Origin: Ascarosepion bandense
Taxonomy: Eukaryota > Mollusca > Cephalopoda > Sepiida > Sepiidae
Direction: 5' to 3'
DNA: 64,000 bases
NCBI GenBank assembly: GCA_037127315.1
Contig: JBBBDQ010001156.1
Coordinates: 1,459,001-1,523,000 of the forward strand
A model generated the notes under the pieces. The model did no database searches. It had not been told where the DNA came from and worked only from the letters and a program-made list of their open reading frames with translations. Below are positions 52,881-64,000 of this stretch, in pieces. The position numbers and the translations under genes are program-made. The number at the start of each line of letters is the position of its first letter. Positions within the stretch are counted from its first letter, which is position 1.

Positions 52881-53605
52881 AGATTACCCTTTGGAAAGGT
52901 ATTAATACACATCTCCTTCCTCCATTTGCGGGTTATATAGCAGGAGAGAGTGAGTTCTATAGCCTTTATTGTCAGCCAGTCTAACGCAGAAAGAAATGGC
53001 AGACTACAGTCATAGATAAAAAAAAATGATCGCCTAAGCCTGTATTACGTATGGCATTTGACTGACTGATCTGGATAAAATATTGAATAGCAGAACAGTT
53101 TGTGTTTTATCGTCTTTGTTGGCAGCCAGACTACCGCAGAAAGAAATGGCAAACTACTGTGGGAAAATCTTCTGACTAGTCAGTCATAGATCGAAAAAGA
53201 CATGATCGCCTAAGCCTGTATCTCGTATGGCCCTTAATTCACTGATCTGCATAAAAGGATTAAATAGTAGGACAGATTATGTTTTATCGTCTTTGTTGGT
53301 AGCCAGTCTACCGCAGAAAGAAATGGCAACCTATAGCGGGAAAATCTTCTGCCTAGTCAGTCATAGATCGAAAAAGACATAATCGCCTAAGCCTGTATCT
53401 CGTATGGCCCTTAATTCACTGATCTGCATAAAAGGATTAAATAGTAGGACAGATTATGTTTTATCGTCTTTGTTGGTAGCCAGTCTACCGCAGAAAGAAA
53501 TGGCAACCTATAGCGGGAAAATCTTCTGCCTAGTCAGTCATAAATCTAAAAAGAAAAGATTGCTCAAGTGTGTATCCTGTATGAGGTTTGACTGACTGAC
53601 GGACT
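52880..53605 (+). repeat. Tandem array of the S1 SINE 3' half, ~177-bp period
   Basis: After a partial S1 copy, the segment from GATCGCCTAAGCCTGTAT through TCAGTCATAGATCGAAAAAG repeats, with unit starts at about 53026, 53202 and 53379. The last two units are almost identical. A dispersed SINE has become a local satellite. Confidence 0.9.
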
Positions 53606-54485
53606 GTAGAGGATGGATGATGTTCCCCACCGTAACATTTTTTCCACTCGCTAAATGTGGCAAATCTATCGTTAATCCATCGCTATTTCCATGGCAAATG
53701 CTCATACGAGAAATTGTTTAGTCCCACAACTTCACACATTATGCAGATAACACAGCAACGCTAGGTAAGAGGATTTGAACCTATCTCGTTTCTTCCGTAT
53801 ACCATTTCCACCCAGCTATGTTTTTAAGTATTGTGGAAAAGACACCTGCGTGGATGCTTTCTCAATAGCTACAATCTCTCCAAATCAAATGTCAATCTTT
53901 GCCTATCTTCCATCTCCAAATTTTCATTTCCCATTTTTTCATTTCACATTATGCCACACATCATTCAGTGACCCTCACTTGAACTTTGTATTTGGCGAAT
54001 ATTATTAAAAATAATATCACAATAGATGATAGAGTAAAAGAGTAACTTTGTAAAATAACACCTCATTAAACATTTGTTAGGGTTCAGCATAAGAGTCTCC
54101 CGAATTTACCTCCTGAAGATCACAGTGGAACCAACTGACTTGACCTAGAATCTGTCAGATTCGTTCGACAAGAAATCTGGCCTCACCTTTCTCGTGGTAA
54201 CTTTCAATCTGTTGTCGGTCAATACTCCGACTGATTGCGATCAGAACTGCGAAATGCTGCTTACCTAGCCTTTCACCTTTGGCTCAGGGCCAGTTGCTTG
54301 ATGTTTCTGTCCACATTGTCAAGCTGACATCACTTTAGGGACTTCTGATCCGACACAAACTTCAAACATAGCACAGTCGATGTCGGCGCTGCCAATAACT
54401 GTTTAGGTTGAGAACTAATGCTGTCTTTAACACAATATAAACATGCCTAACACATATACCTGCACATAGACACACACGTACATGA
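53605..54485. other. Mostly unclassified; weak LINE 3' fragment near 53840-54000
   Basis: AGCTACAATCTCTCCAAATC near 53869 resembles the LINE C-terminal region. The rest is unmatched. Confidence 0.4.
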
Positions 54486-54489
54486 ATTG

Positions 54490-54491
<2 letters not shown>

Positions 54492-54573
<82 letters not shown>

Positions 54574-54580
54574 GTGTGTG
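54492..54580. repeat. (TA)n(TG)n microsatellite
   Basis: A further (TG)n is at 54712-54746 and a (TA)n at 54931-54981. Confidence 0.92.
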
Positions 54581-54706
54581 TATGCAAGCGCTGGTGTGTG
54601 ATATAACGTAAATATATCTGTAAAGGGACAATATGAATAAAGACAAAAGAAAAACTTATCTTAGGTGACATGTTCGTGAAAGATCATTTTATATTTATTC
54701 GTGTAA

Positions 54707-54747
<41 letters not shown>

Positions 54748-54928
54748 TCTGTGTTTGTGTTTTATTATAATAATGTAATTTTTAAGGTATGCCAAATTTA
54801 TAGATAAGCGTGCTTAATATCTGGAAAAAGGGCATATGTAAATGAAAACAAAAGTCGACACTGATCTCAACACTGATTGAGCGTCGACAGCCTGTTTCAT
54901 GCTTGAATCAAATCTTGACGATTGCGTT

Positions 54929-54984
<56 letters not shown>

Positions 54985-55385
54985 ATGCGTTATATCTATT
55001 ACTTTGCATGTTTAAATATTCGAATGAAAAAAATATTAAAATTGCTACCATAAGCTTTTGGAAATATTAGTTGATTGTATTCTACGTGGATGCTAAATAT
55101 CGATGATATGTTTAATACAGTTTATTCAGATTTACTCCAGACATGGTTAGTTTTCTTTTAAGCGTATTCGATTAAACAATTCATAGTGATGAAATAATTG
55201 ATCACTTTCAGAACAACATTTTATTTGTAAGAGAGAAATACCTAGCAGTTCTAGCGATATGTTCAGTTTTTAACAGTGTTAGAATTGCTGTGAACTGGGA
55301 AAGTTGGTTTGTTTAGGAAGCAGTTACGGTACTTTGGTTATTTAAATCCGGGTACGTCCTCCAATATGCCAACTGCAATTAGGAG
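54985..55385. other. No recognisable feature
   Basis: AT-rich sequence without frames or matched repeats. Confidence 0.5.
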
Positions 55386-55389
55386 AATC

Positions 55390-55950
55390 TAAAATAAAGC
55401 AAGTAAAAAAATTCAAATACCTGAGACGTGTTTTAACAGAGGACGGAAAGTGCGACAAAGACGCATTGACATGACCAATGACGCATTTCAGAAGCTAACC
55501 AGAGTACTGAAAGGCAGGAAAATCTCATTAAAACAAAGAGAAGAGTGCTGAATTGCTATGTGATATCTGCTTTTTTGTAAGGAAGTGATTACTGGACGAT
55601 CTCATCAGAGATGAAGGAGAGTCTTGAGGCAGCAGAGATGTGGCTATGCAGAAGGATGCTGACGATTTCATGGACGGAGCACATGTGCAACAATGAGGGA
55701 TTAGAAAGGATGAAAACGATAAGAAAACTGATCCTAAATATCAGGAAGAGATAAATGAGGTTTCTGGGACACGTAATGAGGAGTGAGGGCCTGAAGAACT
55801 TAATACTCACAGGTTGGATAAATGGAGGAAGAGACAATGGTTGGTGGAGTGGGATTTAAAAGTATTGGGAGCTACAAGAGACAGAGCTAAGTGAAAGGCC
55901 ATGGTCGCTTACGTCCTAAAGGGACCCAGCATATGAAGAAGAAGAAGAAC
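55390..55950 (+). pseudogene. RTE-like LINE ORF2 C-terminal region and 3' end
   Basis: Homologous to 13385-13645 and extends further. Pieces of TEDGKCD, RKRQWLVEW and AMVAYVLKGPS appear in shifting frames, ending with a (GAA)n tail near 55938. Stops and frameshifts throughout. Confidence 0.82.
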
Positions 55951-55959
55951 TTTCTGGGG

Positions 55960-56510
55960 TTTCCAAACCGAACCGTTTATTATATTCCTTGAATTCACTA
56001 GCGCGGATCAACAAACACCAGATAAAGACCAGTGGATACAATGTTCTAAACTTTTTAATATTAAAACAAACATGACGAGAATAAAACCAAGACGAAATGT
56101 AAATAATGATACCGCTTCATAATACAAATAACTCTTCATAACATAAATTTAAATAGCATTCAGTGGCAGTTAAATATTTTGGAGAAGAATACAGATCTCA
56201 TGAAATCATTTTAGTAGTTTGTCCTTCTTTATTTCAAATATAAAATAACTGAATATATCAAAGTTAATCCGAAATATATTAGAAAATTTGTTAGATAACA
56301 GTTGTCTGATTCGCACAGCACTTTACAAACACATTCTATGAATTATTTAGAATGATATGAAAATTAACGATGGCTTCTACTTAGAATCCATCACAAATAT
56401 CAGATAATCACTGAATAGGCGTTGTTTGAGATAATTGCACACAATAGCTGAAGTTGGTGTATATTAAAAAATTAACGTAAAAATTACAATCATAAACTTA
56501 AATTGTCGGG
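55960..56510. other. No recognisable gene
   Basis: AT-rich; nothing matched. Confidence 0.5.
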
Positions 56511-56517
56511 TAAGCAC

Positions 56518-56520
<3 letters not shown>

Positions 56521-56583
<63 letters not shown>
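56521..56583. repeat. (CA)n(TA)n microsatellite
   Basis: Directly abuts the Penelope-like inverted repeat. Confidence 0.92.
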
Positions 56584-57072
56584 CTTTAATAAAATCCGTT
56601 CATACTTACGGATAATCTTTCGCATATTATAGTTGAAAGATGTCAGAAATGAACTGTAACGTTGACAGATGTTGTTATCATTAATTTCTCGATGTTCCCT
56701 AGTACTTTCTCCGAGATCATCTTCAGGGATATATAATTGTGGTAACAAAAGATGTCCGCAAAAAATATGTTGCTAAAATTTATTGTAATTTTTTTTCTTT
56801 CTTCAAATATAACGGTTGACAAATTGCTTAGCATTCAAAAAATATATATTCCAAAATAGAATTTTTTATATGTTGTAATCTCATGGTCATGTACGTGTTA
56901 AAGAATGAAAAAACAATTCTTCTATAAACATTACGACAGTATTCATAGCTGATTCTATTAATTGAGGGATTAAGTTTTTCAATTCATTTGTCAACGTTAC
57001 AACTCATTTCTGACATCTTTCAATTATAATACGCGAAATTTTATCCGTGCTTATGAACGGATTTTATTAAAA
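56583..57072. mobile_element. Penelope-like fragment as an inverted pair (~80-bp arms)
   Basis: Arms 56583-56664 and 56989-57072 are inverted and similar. The minus frame 56748-56600 encodes YNMRKIIRKYERILLK, related to the KYIRRYERIL motif of the 20-kb units. No complete domain. Confidence 0.65.
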
Positions 57073-57109
57073 ATAAGCAGTCACAATGTTTGCAAGTTAT
57101 TTGATCTGA

Positions 57110-57188
57110 CACACGCACGCACGCACGCACGCACACATATACATATATATATACACACACACACACGAACACACGCACACACACACAT

Positions 57189-57219
<31 letters not shown>

Positions 57220-57408
57220 CACACGAACACACGCACACACACACATATACATATATATATACACACACACGTGAACACGCACACACACATATATACATAT
57301 ATATATACACACACACACGAACACACGCACACACACACGTATACACACACAGACAGACTGACACACACGCACACACACACGTATACACACATAGACATAC
57401 AGACAGAC

Positions 57409-57450
<42 letters not shown>
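57110..57450. repeat. Degenerate (CA)n/(TA)n array with a ~45-65-bp higher-order unit
   Basis: CACACACGAACACACGCACA-like and ACATATATACATATATATA blocks alternate. Three overlapping frames of 113-141 codons on the minus strand are Cys/Val artefacts. Confidence 0.9.
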
Positions 57451-57454
<4 letters not shown>

Positions 57455-57509
57455 TATGGACGACATTCATAGCTCCAAATACATTCGGAAATGTCTAAAG
57501 CTACATATT

Positions 57510-58135
57510 TTGCTAGAAATGTTGAGTCACTGTGTTCCTCAAGAATCTAACCCTGATCCTACGCTGTTTCTTGGTTGTTCTTTAAGGTTATATCCCATAT
57601 CCTACACTGTTTCTGATCATCATCAATGATGATCCTGATGTAATCAGTTCACAGGTAGGCATCTATGCAGATAACACTATCATTGACTCCCGTCTCAATG
57701 AGAAATCTGCCAAGTTTGACAAAGAAAACCTAGCTGCTTGTCATGGAAAGGACATCCGATCTGTGATAGACTGGGGTAAGAAGTGGCTCGGGAACTTCAA
57801 TGCTTTCAAAACAAAGCTTCTCTCTCTTATTAACCACAGACACCCTTTCCTTAATTCTATCAGAATGGACGGCGCTAGTCTTTCAGATAGCAATACACTG
57901 CGCCTCTTTGGAATGATTGCATCTAATCAACAGCTGGATCTACTGCTAAGAAGGTTAGGTCGCTGTGTCGAGACAGGATGTTTATCTCGTCAGAGTCTAT
58001 ATTGTTTATTATTAAATCTAATATTTGTTCATGCATTTGTAGCCGTAAGAGAGATAGTTAATGTTTCTTGGTTCGGCCTTATGTCTGACATAACCGAACT
58101 CCCTACAACTTACCATAATTTTTATCCATAATTAT
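57510..58135 (+). pseudogene. Jockey/CR1-like LINE reverse transcriptase fragment
   Basis: Translates to PTLFLIIINDDPDV, then VGIYADNTIIDSRL in which YADN replaces the usual YADD. Next come DWGKKWLGNFNAFKTKLLSL and MDGASLSDSNTLRLFGM in the frame 57763-58131. These are RT motifs C-D and the following region. Frameshifts and the altered catalytic Asp mark it as dead. Confidence 0.82.
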
Positions 58136-58139
58136 CATC

Positions 58140-59060
58140 AGAAGTTTTTCATCGTTATCAAAAGGTTGGTTGTCGGCAGGTTGGAATATGTGGAATTGTG
58201 TGGAATAATGTAAGACTAAAGTATAAATTTTACATTTTAAAATAGAACTTTATTAAAAGGAAAGAACAACATAAGTTGTGGAAGTTAATGTGCAATTAGA
58301 AACATTATAAAGGAGTTAAGGGTAGAGTTCGTGTTCAGTGACAAAGTAATGGGTATCAAGAGTTGTAGAAAATGTTCGTAGTAGTAGTAATTGGTGAAAG
58401 GGTATATGCGTACGTATGTATGTATTCAGTGTCTTTGGATGGAGAAGAAGTAAAAGTAATCAGTACACGTGAAAGAAGAAAAAAGAGAACAAGGTGCGAC
58501 CTGACCTTATCTCCTGGTCGATTTGAATTTGAAGTTACATTTTAGTTGTTTCGTCTAGCGGCTCCTATCTGACTTTGTTGACCGGTCACAGAATGTCCTT
58601 AAGTAATTTAATCTTGTCATGTGACCGGCTCCAGCGAGCATTTTTGCTTTTAGATGTGAAATAACGTCATTATGAATTTTCTGTTTTTAATCCAATCAGG
58701 ATTCAGATTTTGCTTTTTAGACTGACTTGTGAATTTTTCTGAGTTGGGTTTTTCCACAATGCTTTTAGTTCTTAATATCTTATTCCTACACATTTAATAC
58801 TGTTGTCATCTCTGGACGGGTTTTCCTGCTATTCATCTCGGGGTTAACGACTAAATGCAAAAGAGAATTTGCAATGTAATTGTTCCCGTTTTGGCAGCTC
58901 GACTTCAGTCATTTTCTCACATGAGATGAGGCTTCCCTCTGTCTTTTCTACAGTATTTTTCACGGTTTCTGCTCTAACGAGCTTCATTCCATAGTAACCC
59001 GCCCACATGAATTTACGCATGCTACTGGGTTGACACTTAAGTTCCACCCTTTTAAAGTCT
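58140..59060. other. No recognisable gene
   Basis: Contains a CTTTTAGAC-like palindromic region but no known domain. A GTGACCGG-type motif recurs near 58580 and 58620. Confidence 0.4.
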
Positions 59061-59064
59061 AAAT

Positions 59065-59358
59065 GAGTAAATGTAACCGCTTCTTTTACTCTGTGAGTTT
59101 ATTTCCTCGCAACTCCCGCCTGTGGAGCTACCTTACGCATACTTGCTTCATTGATAGCTACAATCCTTCAAAAGTTTAAGTGCAATGTCAATTGCCATCT
59201 TCTATCTACTTGACTTTCTCTTATACCTTCTACATTTCCTGTTCCGTTTTTATCTCTCTCCTCCTCCTCTCTCTCTTTCTCTCTCTTCACTCTTCATTCA
59301 CTGTAACCCCCTGCACATCTGTGGCAGTACTGCTTTGCTTGGGATGAAACGATCATAA
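59065..59358 (+). mobile_element. Jockey/CR1-like LINE, 3' end
   Basis: GATAGCTACAATCCTTCAAAAG, GTAACCCCCTGCACATCTGT and CTTGGGATGAAACGATC match the family end. Confidence 0.78.
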
Positions 59359-59359
59359 A

Positions 59360-60110
59360 AAAGTTCAAAATGGTTTCGAGTGAATGAAGCATGTGGACGT
59401 TATCGGGGACTATTTTCTCGCACTTCGTGGACTACCGCTACACAACCGCTAAGAACAGTACCAATTAACAGAAGTGTTATCCCTTGAGGACTTCCAACAA
59501 CAGCAAAAACTAAAACGGGTAGCACATGTAACTGGTATGTATGACTTAATCAAATGCTGACGTTCTAATGTTCTTCAAACAAAGGTTTTGGAAGAAACTT
59601 CCCTATCGGTATTGGAAATTGCGATAACAGTGGACATGAGAAGCTTATTTTCCTGAAAAATTGCTTTACTATGAAACGGTAGCAGCACCGAATACTCGGT
59701 TGATAAATACCAGTTGTTTCCTTATAAGGAAACGGCCAATATTACCATTACCATTTTACTACAGAGAAAAGATCAGCACGATCTCAAAGGCCAAATCGGC
59801 GGAAGTGGGCAGCACTTGTAGTGGGGCGAGTAACCAAGACGGACCTTGATAGAACAAGTATCTGGCAGACCGATGAAATCAAGTTTGCCAGATCTCGCCT
59901 TTCTCAGTTTTTGAACCGCAATGGAGAAGCTTCTGGTTAACGGTGTGGATTTCTGCGTCGCGGAGAATAGACCCCCAAAAAATCAAATTCAAGCGAATGG
60001 TCTCGTCAAATTCTCATTCATTCACAACATTCGCCGCTTACCGCCCCCAGAAGAGAGAAAATAAACTGGACAAGATGTCCCAAATTCAGGTCAAAAAGTT
60101 GAATTTCTTA
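59360..60110. other. No recognisable gene
   Basis: The 62-codon frame at 59661-59849 has no known domain. Confidence 0.45.
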
Positions 60111-60115
60111 GCATA

Positions 60116-60310
60116 AATTAGATGTGGCACAAGGCCGTGTGTATTACTGACTATTACACCACCTCGATGTGCTCCAAAAGAAAGTAAAGTTATTTCCTAA
60201 GCGCAGATTCGATATGGCTAAAGGCCGACACTATGGGTTATCCAATGAGGATCGAACTCACTACTAATAGGTTCTAGCGAGGTAAGCTTGCTAACTCGTA
60301 CACCATTTCG
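60116..60310 (-). repeat. S4 tRNA-derived SINE
   Basis: Sense minus: B-box GAGTTCGATCCTC-like, followed by GCCACACTTGTGC-like 3' landmarks. A possible second piece is at about 46016-46060 (minus). Confidence 0.65.
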
Positions 60311-60739
60311 AAGTACCCGGATAAGAGTAAAAAGTTATTAAATGAGTTTTTTTTCTATGGACGTATGGGTGGGTTGAGGGGTCAGTATAGATTATGAGTA
60401 TATGGATGATAGATTACTGTTGATACTAGGCTGGTATAGTTTACTGAAGTAGAATGAGACCATTTTAGAAAAGAAAAAGAAATTAGATTGAATTTGAATT
60501 CCATGTTCCGGAGAACAAAATCAAAGATATTGGTGTAGGTGAAGGGGGTTTTCATTTAGTAGAATTAGTCGGTTTCAAGTGATTTATTTTATTACTGATA
60601 TGATTAGGAACATTAAATACTGGAATGGGGAAGAAATGCCATGGTAACACACTACCTCCAGATAGTATGTGTGAGAGCTAAATGGATCGAACTGTGCACT
60701 TCATTATGGTATGGTATGGCCCACTAAGAACATCTACGT

Positions 60740-61376
60740 GGGTCAAATAAATAAGGTGAATTTTTCGGTATAAGGACTTCTATGGGGGTCATTCAATAAA
60801 TAAGGTGAATTTTTCCGTATAAGGACTTCTACGAGGTTCATTCAATAAATAAGGTGATTTTTTTTCGGTATAAAGACTTCTAATACAAATAAAAGCTTAC
60901 TTTTTTAAAATATTTTTTCCTTTACTTCTTTTTCAAAGGGATTTAATTTTTTTTTTTTTTTGCAGATTGGAAAAAAAACTTAAGAGTTTTGGAGATTAAT
61001 AAAGATGGCCGACCAAGAAGCATGCTCCAGGATTGAACAGATTTTGGTTGCTGAAGGGTACAAACCAGTTGAATTCATAGGAGAATGTCAACTGTGTATG
61101 GTGCCACATGTTTCAGACAAAAATATCTACAAGTGTGCTAAATTGTTTCAAGAAGTTTGAAAGTGATGATGAAGTCAAAAGCGCTGTGAGCGATTTTCTG
61201 AAAACATCAGCCCAAAGATTTTTACGCCGAGGGAAGACGGAAGCTTGTGTACAGATGGGAAAAGTGCATGACACTGCTGGGAGAGACTATGTTGAAAAAT
61301 TAAAAAAAGTATGCTTCTATCTGTATTAGAAATATTCACTTTAGAAATTTCACCTTATTTATTGAATGACCCCCTA
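60740..61376 (+). mobile_element. Internally deleted mariner-type element with perfect TIRs
   Basis: A perfect 26-bp inverted repeat, GGGGGTCATTCAATAAATAA and six more bases, lies at 60784-60809 and 61349-61374, so the core element is 591 bp. Additional diverged TIR copies at about 60743 and 60832 make the 5' end a short tandem array. A TA follows the right end. Inside are a short N-terminal frame (ATG 61005) and a transposase C-terminus (61108-61329). It lacks the catalytic core and would need a transposase in trans. Confidence 0.85.
61108..61329 (+). pseudogene. Mariner transposase C-terminal fragment
   Basis: Encodes FKKFESDDEVKSAVSDFLKT, then RGKTEACVQMGKVHDTAGRD and YVEK, matching the end of mariner transposases (DDEVK...GDYVEK). 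The N-terminal frame at 61005-61160 is in another frame and the DDD core between them is gone. Confidence 0.8.
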
Positions 61377-61399
61377 CATAGTACAGACTTTGTTAAAAA

Positions 61400-61770
61400 A
61401 AAGCTTTACAACTCTATCGATATTTTGCACCTACTGATAAGATATTTTCTTTAGTATTCTAAGGATCGCATTCCTTTTTATCAGGCGAATAACGGCAAAA
61501 CAGAAAACCTTTTATATCACCACAGTTAACGTAAAGACAATCAATCAAGTATTTAAGAAAACAGAGGCATACTACTCAGATTGTACACGTGCCTTCTGCC
61601 AAAAGAGACCAAAGCAACGGAATGCTTTCCTTGGATTAACTGTGTTGTGGATTCCGGGTGAGAAACCGCACAAAATAATAAATAACAAAAACAGATATGG
61701 AGATAGAAAAAGTAGATTATGTTGAACGTAATACATAAATTGGAACACGGGCTAGTCAATTTAGGAATAC
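61400..61770. other. No recognisable feature
   Basis: AT-rich; nothing matched. Confidence 0.5.
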
Positions 61771-61781
61771 TATTAGTAGAA

Positions 61782-62091
61782 AGGATGTGCGTTGTGGCCC
61801 AGTGGATATCGACTCGGAACGAGAAATCGGGGAACCGAGTTCGAATTCCAGTTGAATCCCTTGCATTCACTTACGCGCAAATACCCTTGGGAAAGGTATT
61901 AATCCGCCTCTTTCCCTCCAGATATGGGTTAAATAATAGGACAGATTGGGTTCTATAGCCTTGTTCGGCAACCAGTCTACCGCAGAAAGCAATGGCAACC
62001 TACTGCGGGATAATCTTCTGCCCAGTCAGTCATGTCTCTTTCGAGACATCATCGCCCAAAGCGTGTATCGCGCATGGCACTTAACTGACTG
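61782..62091 (+). repeat. S1 tRNA-derived SINE with 10-bp target-site duplication
   Basis: Well-preserved full copy. ATTAGTAGAA at 61772-61781 and 62092-62101 is the duplication, which fixes both ends of the SINE and shows insertion by LINE-type target-primed reverse transcription. Confidence 0.93.
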
Positions 62092-62104
62092 ATTAGTAGA
62101 AATA

Positions 62105-62880
62105 AGTATATACAGTCTTGAAGTGAAATAGTATGTCCGGGTAACTGATTCTAGCTGAGTTGAGCTCAGAGCAACTGCAACTACAACTGTGATTCCAGAT
62201 AATATTCCAACTAAAGACGTTGTTCTCGCTATTGGCAGGATTATTTGCACACTCAGTCGAATCCATTATTATATACAAAAATGGGAGATCCCACAACAAA
62301 CGGTAACTTCTTTGTCTTAAATCTTTGATTTGATCTGTTTAAATCAACCTCACTAATCAATTTGTCTTCAAAAATAAAATCATTTGACTTTAATACAATT
62401 AGTTTTTCTTTTCTAGGCAAGGGAGATAGGATACAATCGTATCTTTTCTAACATGCAAGAAATTAAGAGCCATTCCTGTGTTTCAAAGCAAAATCAATAT
62501 TATATTTCATTTTACTATATGCTTTATTTGGCAAGGAATTTCATAGATCGCTCGTTGAAGAACGCTGGTAAGCTTGAATGACCTCCAATGTCAATATTGC
62601 ATAACGTTTATCCAGCTTGAACGTCCTGTGAGATTCCATGCCAAAACAGCTAACTCATTATCTAAAACCACATTGTTAGGAATGGATTCTATTCACAAGG
62701 AATCGTATGCTATGCATTTTGATGACCCCTGGTGTCCTAGAGTGACAATAGAGGTCAATCTCACATATCCCACGCTATTTTTCATATCTTCCGTTTAACC
62801 ATGCTAATAACCTACTCCCATGGACTTCCTCTTTGGATCTAAATTCAAATGCCCCCGCTAGCGCGCATGCGCATACACAC
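62105..62880. other. No recognisable gene
   Basis: The 74-codon frames on both strands show no known domain. Confidence 0.45.
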
Positions 62881-62889
62881 ACACACACT

Positions 62890-63060
62890 TATGTATGCAT
62901 CTTGATACTTCAGGTCAAGGTTGGTCATAGCTTTTCGCACACACACGAATACACACACACACAGACGCAAAAAGCTTCTTATATGTGCCGTATTTATTCA
63001 GGACAAGGGTGATCATGGGTCTCCACAACGTTTCATTTGTAACTCTTATTAATCTCTCCG
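62890..63060 (-). mobile_element. Possible RTE-like LINE 3' fragment
   Basis: Plus-strand CAGGACAAGGGTGATCATGG resembles the end at 63180-63205. Short and diverged. Confidence 0.35.
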
Positions 63061-63124
63061 CTCTGGGACTCATTTTCATTCGCTTGTTAGGTATCTTACT
63101 ATTTCTGGCTGACCCATTTGCTTT

Positions 63125-63420
63125 TAATGTCTTCTTCTTCTTCTTCTTCTTCTTCTTCTTCTTCTTCTACGTCCCGTGTCCCTTCAGGACGTAGGCGATC
63201 ATGGGCTTCTTCATCTCTCTATACTTGGTAGGTCTTACACGCTTTCTTCTGTTACCCCTCCCAAACCCTGCTCGGCCATACACTTGCCCATCAAGTATGT
63301 TACGCGTTGATTTCCCCTGTCTTAAGCCCATCAAGTGTGTTGATTTCCCCTGTCTTAAATCCATGTTACGCGTTGATTTCCCCTGTCTCTCTTTCCCTCT
63401 ATCTGACCCGTGAGTATCAG
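63125..63420 (-). mobile_element. RTE-like LINE 3' end
   Basis: The minus frame 63364-63167 ends RPTKYREMKKPMIAYVLKGH, followed by a (GAA)n tail (TTC run on plus, 63131-63168). A GTTGATTTCCCCTGTCTTAA unit is repeated three times upstream on plus. Confidence 0.8.
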
Positions 63421-63544
63421 ATTCTCCAAGCTCTCCTTTCTCATTACATGTCCTAAAACCTTCAGCTTTTGCTCATATTAAGTCTCGAAAAACACTACAT
63501 AAAATTCACGGTTCTACAACATTTACCAAGAATAGAGGGTACCT

Positions 63545-63690
63545 CGAGGTAGTGTAATGGTTAGCTAGATTGTTTCGCTAGAATCATTACAATTGAATAG
63601 TGAGTTCGATCCTCACTGGGTGTACCATAACCCTGGCCTTGTGTCGCATCTAGGCAGCGCTTAGAAAATCACCATTTAACATGAATAGCT
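63545..63690 (+). repeat. S4 tRNA-derived SINE, best copy
   Basis: A-box GTGTAATGGTTAGCTAG, B-box GAGTTCGATCCTC, then CACTGGGTGTACC and GCGCTTAGAAAAT. Confidence 0.75.
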
Positions 63691-63809
63691 CCTTGCATTA
63701 ACTTACGCAGAAATACCATTGGGAAAGGTATTAATCCGTCTCTTTCCTCCAGTTATGTGTTAAATAAGAGGACAGACTGAGATCTATAGCCTTGGCTGGC
63801 TACCATACA

Positions 63810-63812
<3 letters not shown>
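63691..63812 (+). repeat. S1 SINE, internal fragment
   Basis: CATTAACTTACGCAGAAATA through AGCCTTGGCTGGC; both ends missing; (TA)n follows at 63814-63853. Confidence 0.8.
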
Positions 63813-63854
<42 letters not shown>

Positions 63855-63857
<3 letters not shown>

Positions 63858-64000
63858 TGAAGAATTTTGTCACTTTAACTGAGCAGGTTCATAACAAATC
63901 CTAAGTCTCGTGATGGTAGAGTTATAATGTTTCATTCATCGGTGATGTTTTTTCAAAGTCGGCATGAAACTGATCAGTGACAGTAACAAACACTTATCAT
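63855..64000 (-). repeat. Dispersed repeat R3, copy 4 (runs off the window)
   Basis: The plus strand GTCACTTTAACTGAGCAGGT is the complement of the R3 landmark. Diverged from other copies. Confidence 0.6.

Noticed and set aside
54880..54935. Hammerhead candidate with GAAACA/TGTC (minus)
   Set aside because: A plausible stem III and cleavage triplet, but the CTGANGA core is absent.
57041..57470. Cys/Val-rich frames of 113-141 codons (minus)
   Set aside because: All three frames are open at once over a (CA)n/(TA)n array, the sign of simple sequence and not of coding.

Overview
The window looks like transposon-rich, AT-rich intergenic DNA from an invertebrate animal. The tRNA-derived and 5S-rRNA-derived SINEs, Penelope-like elements, jockey/CR1-, RTE- and R2-like LINEs, mariners and very long (TA)n/(TG)n/(TCTA)n tracts would fit a mollusc, perhaps a cephalopod; that placement is an inference. 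I found no convincing host gene, canonical tRNA or rRNA gene, CRISPR array or bacterial operon. Most long open frames are low-complexity artefacts. || 0-5.5 kb: a young, complete 4.57-kb Ty3/gypsy-type LTR retrotransposon on the minus strand (447-5019). It has 456-bp LTRs differing at two positions, a GTTTA target duplication, gag, a slippery heptamer exactly in the gag frame, and pol with protease, reverse transcriptase, RNase H and DD35E integrase. Its pol is broken by one frame offset inside RNase H. It sits inside an older repeat whose other copies are at about 7.66-8.17 and 17.09-17.58 kb. || 5.5-33 kb: hammerhead-bearing tRNA-like repeats, a mariner fossil, LINE 3' ends, pyrimidine-rich tracts, two fragments with an R2-type endonuclease, a 0.54-kb almost perfect palindrome of Penelope-like coding units (19.9-21.2 kb), a Penelope GIY-YIG fragment (26.7-27.2 kb) and a degraded jockey-like RT (28.7-31.1 kb). 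|| 33-39 kb: 2.1 kb of polypyrimidine DNA, including a 65-bp minisatellite, followed by 2.9 kb of polypurine DNA. || 39-64 kb: more SINEs, LINE 3' ends, inverted repeats next to (TA)n tracts, a 40-bp minisatellite, a ~177-bp tandem array made from half a SINE, and an internally deleted mariner with perfect 26-bp inverted termini. || The most striking layer is a cluster of hammerhead ribozyme motifs. One dispersed repeat family, here called S2, joins a tRNA-like Pol III box pair to a type I hammerhead (core CTGATGA, a 5-bp stem II, GAAAC, a GTC cleavage triplet and a matching stem I). About ten copies are present and at least five keep every core base. At 11.8-12.3 kb two units lie in tandem with their predicted cleavage sites 279 nt apart, the layout expected of a retrozyme-like circular RNA. 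A second set of hammerheads has different sequence, lies next to (TA)n tracts and often forms inverted pairs (10.2, 26.7, 27.4/27.9, 28.1, 41.0/42.5, 52.1 kb), consistent with Penelope-like elements. All ribozyme calls come from hand folding.
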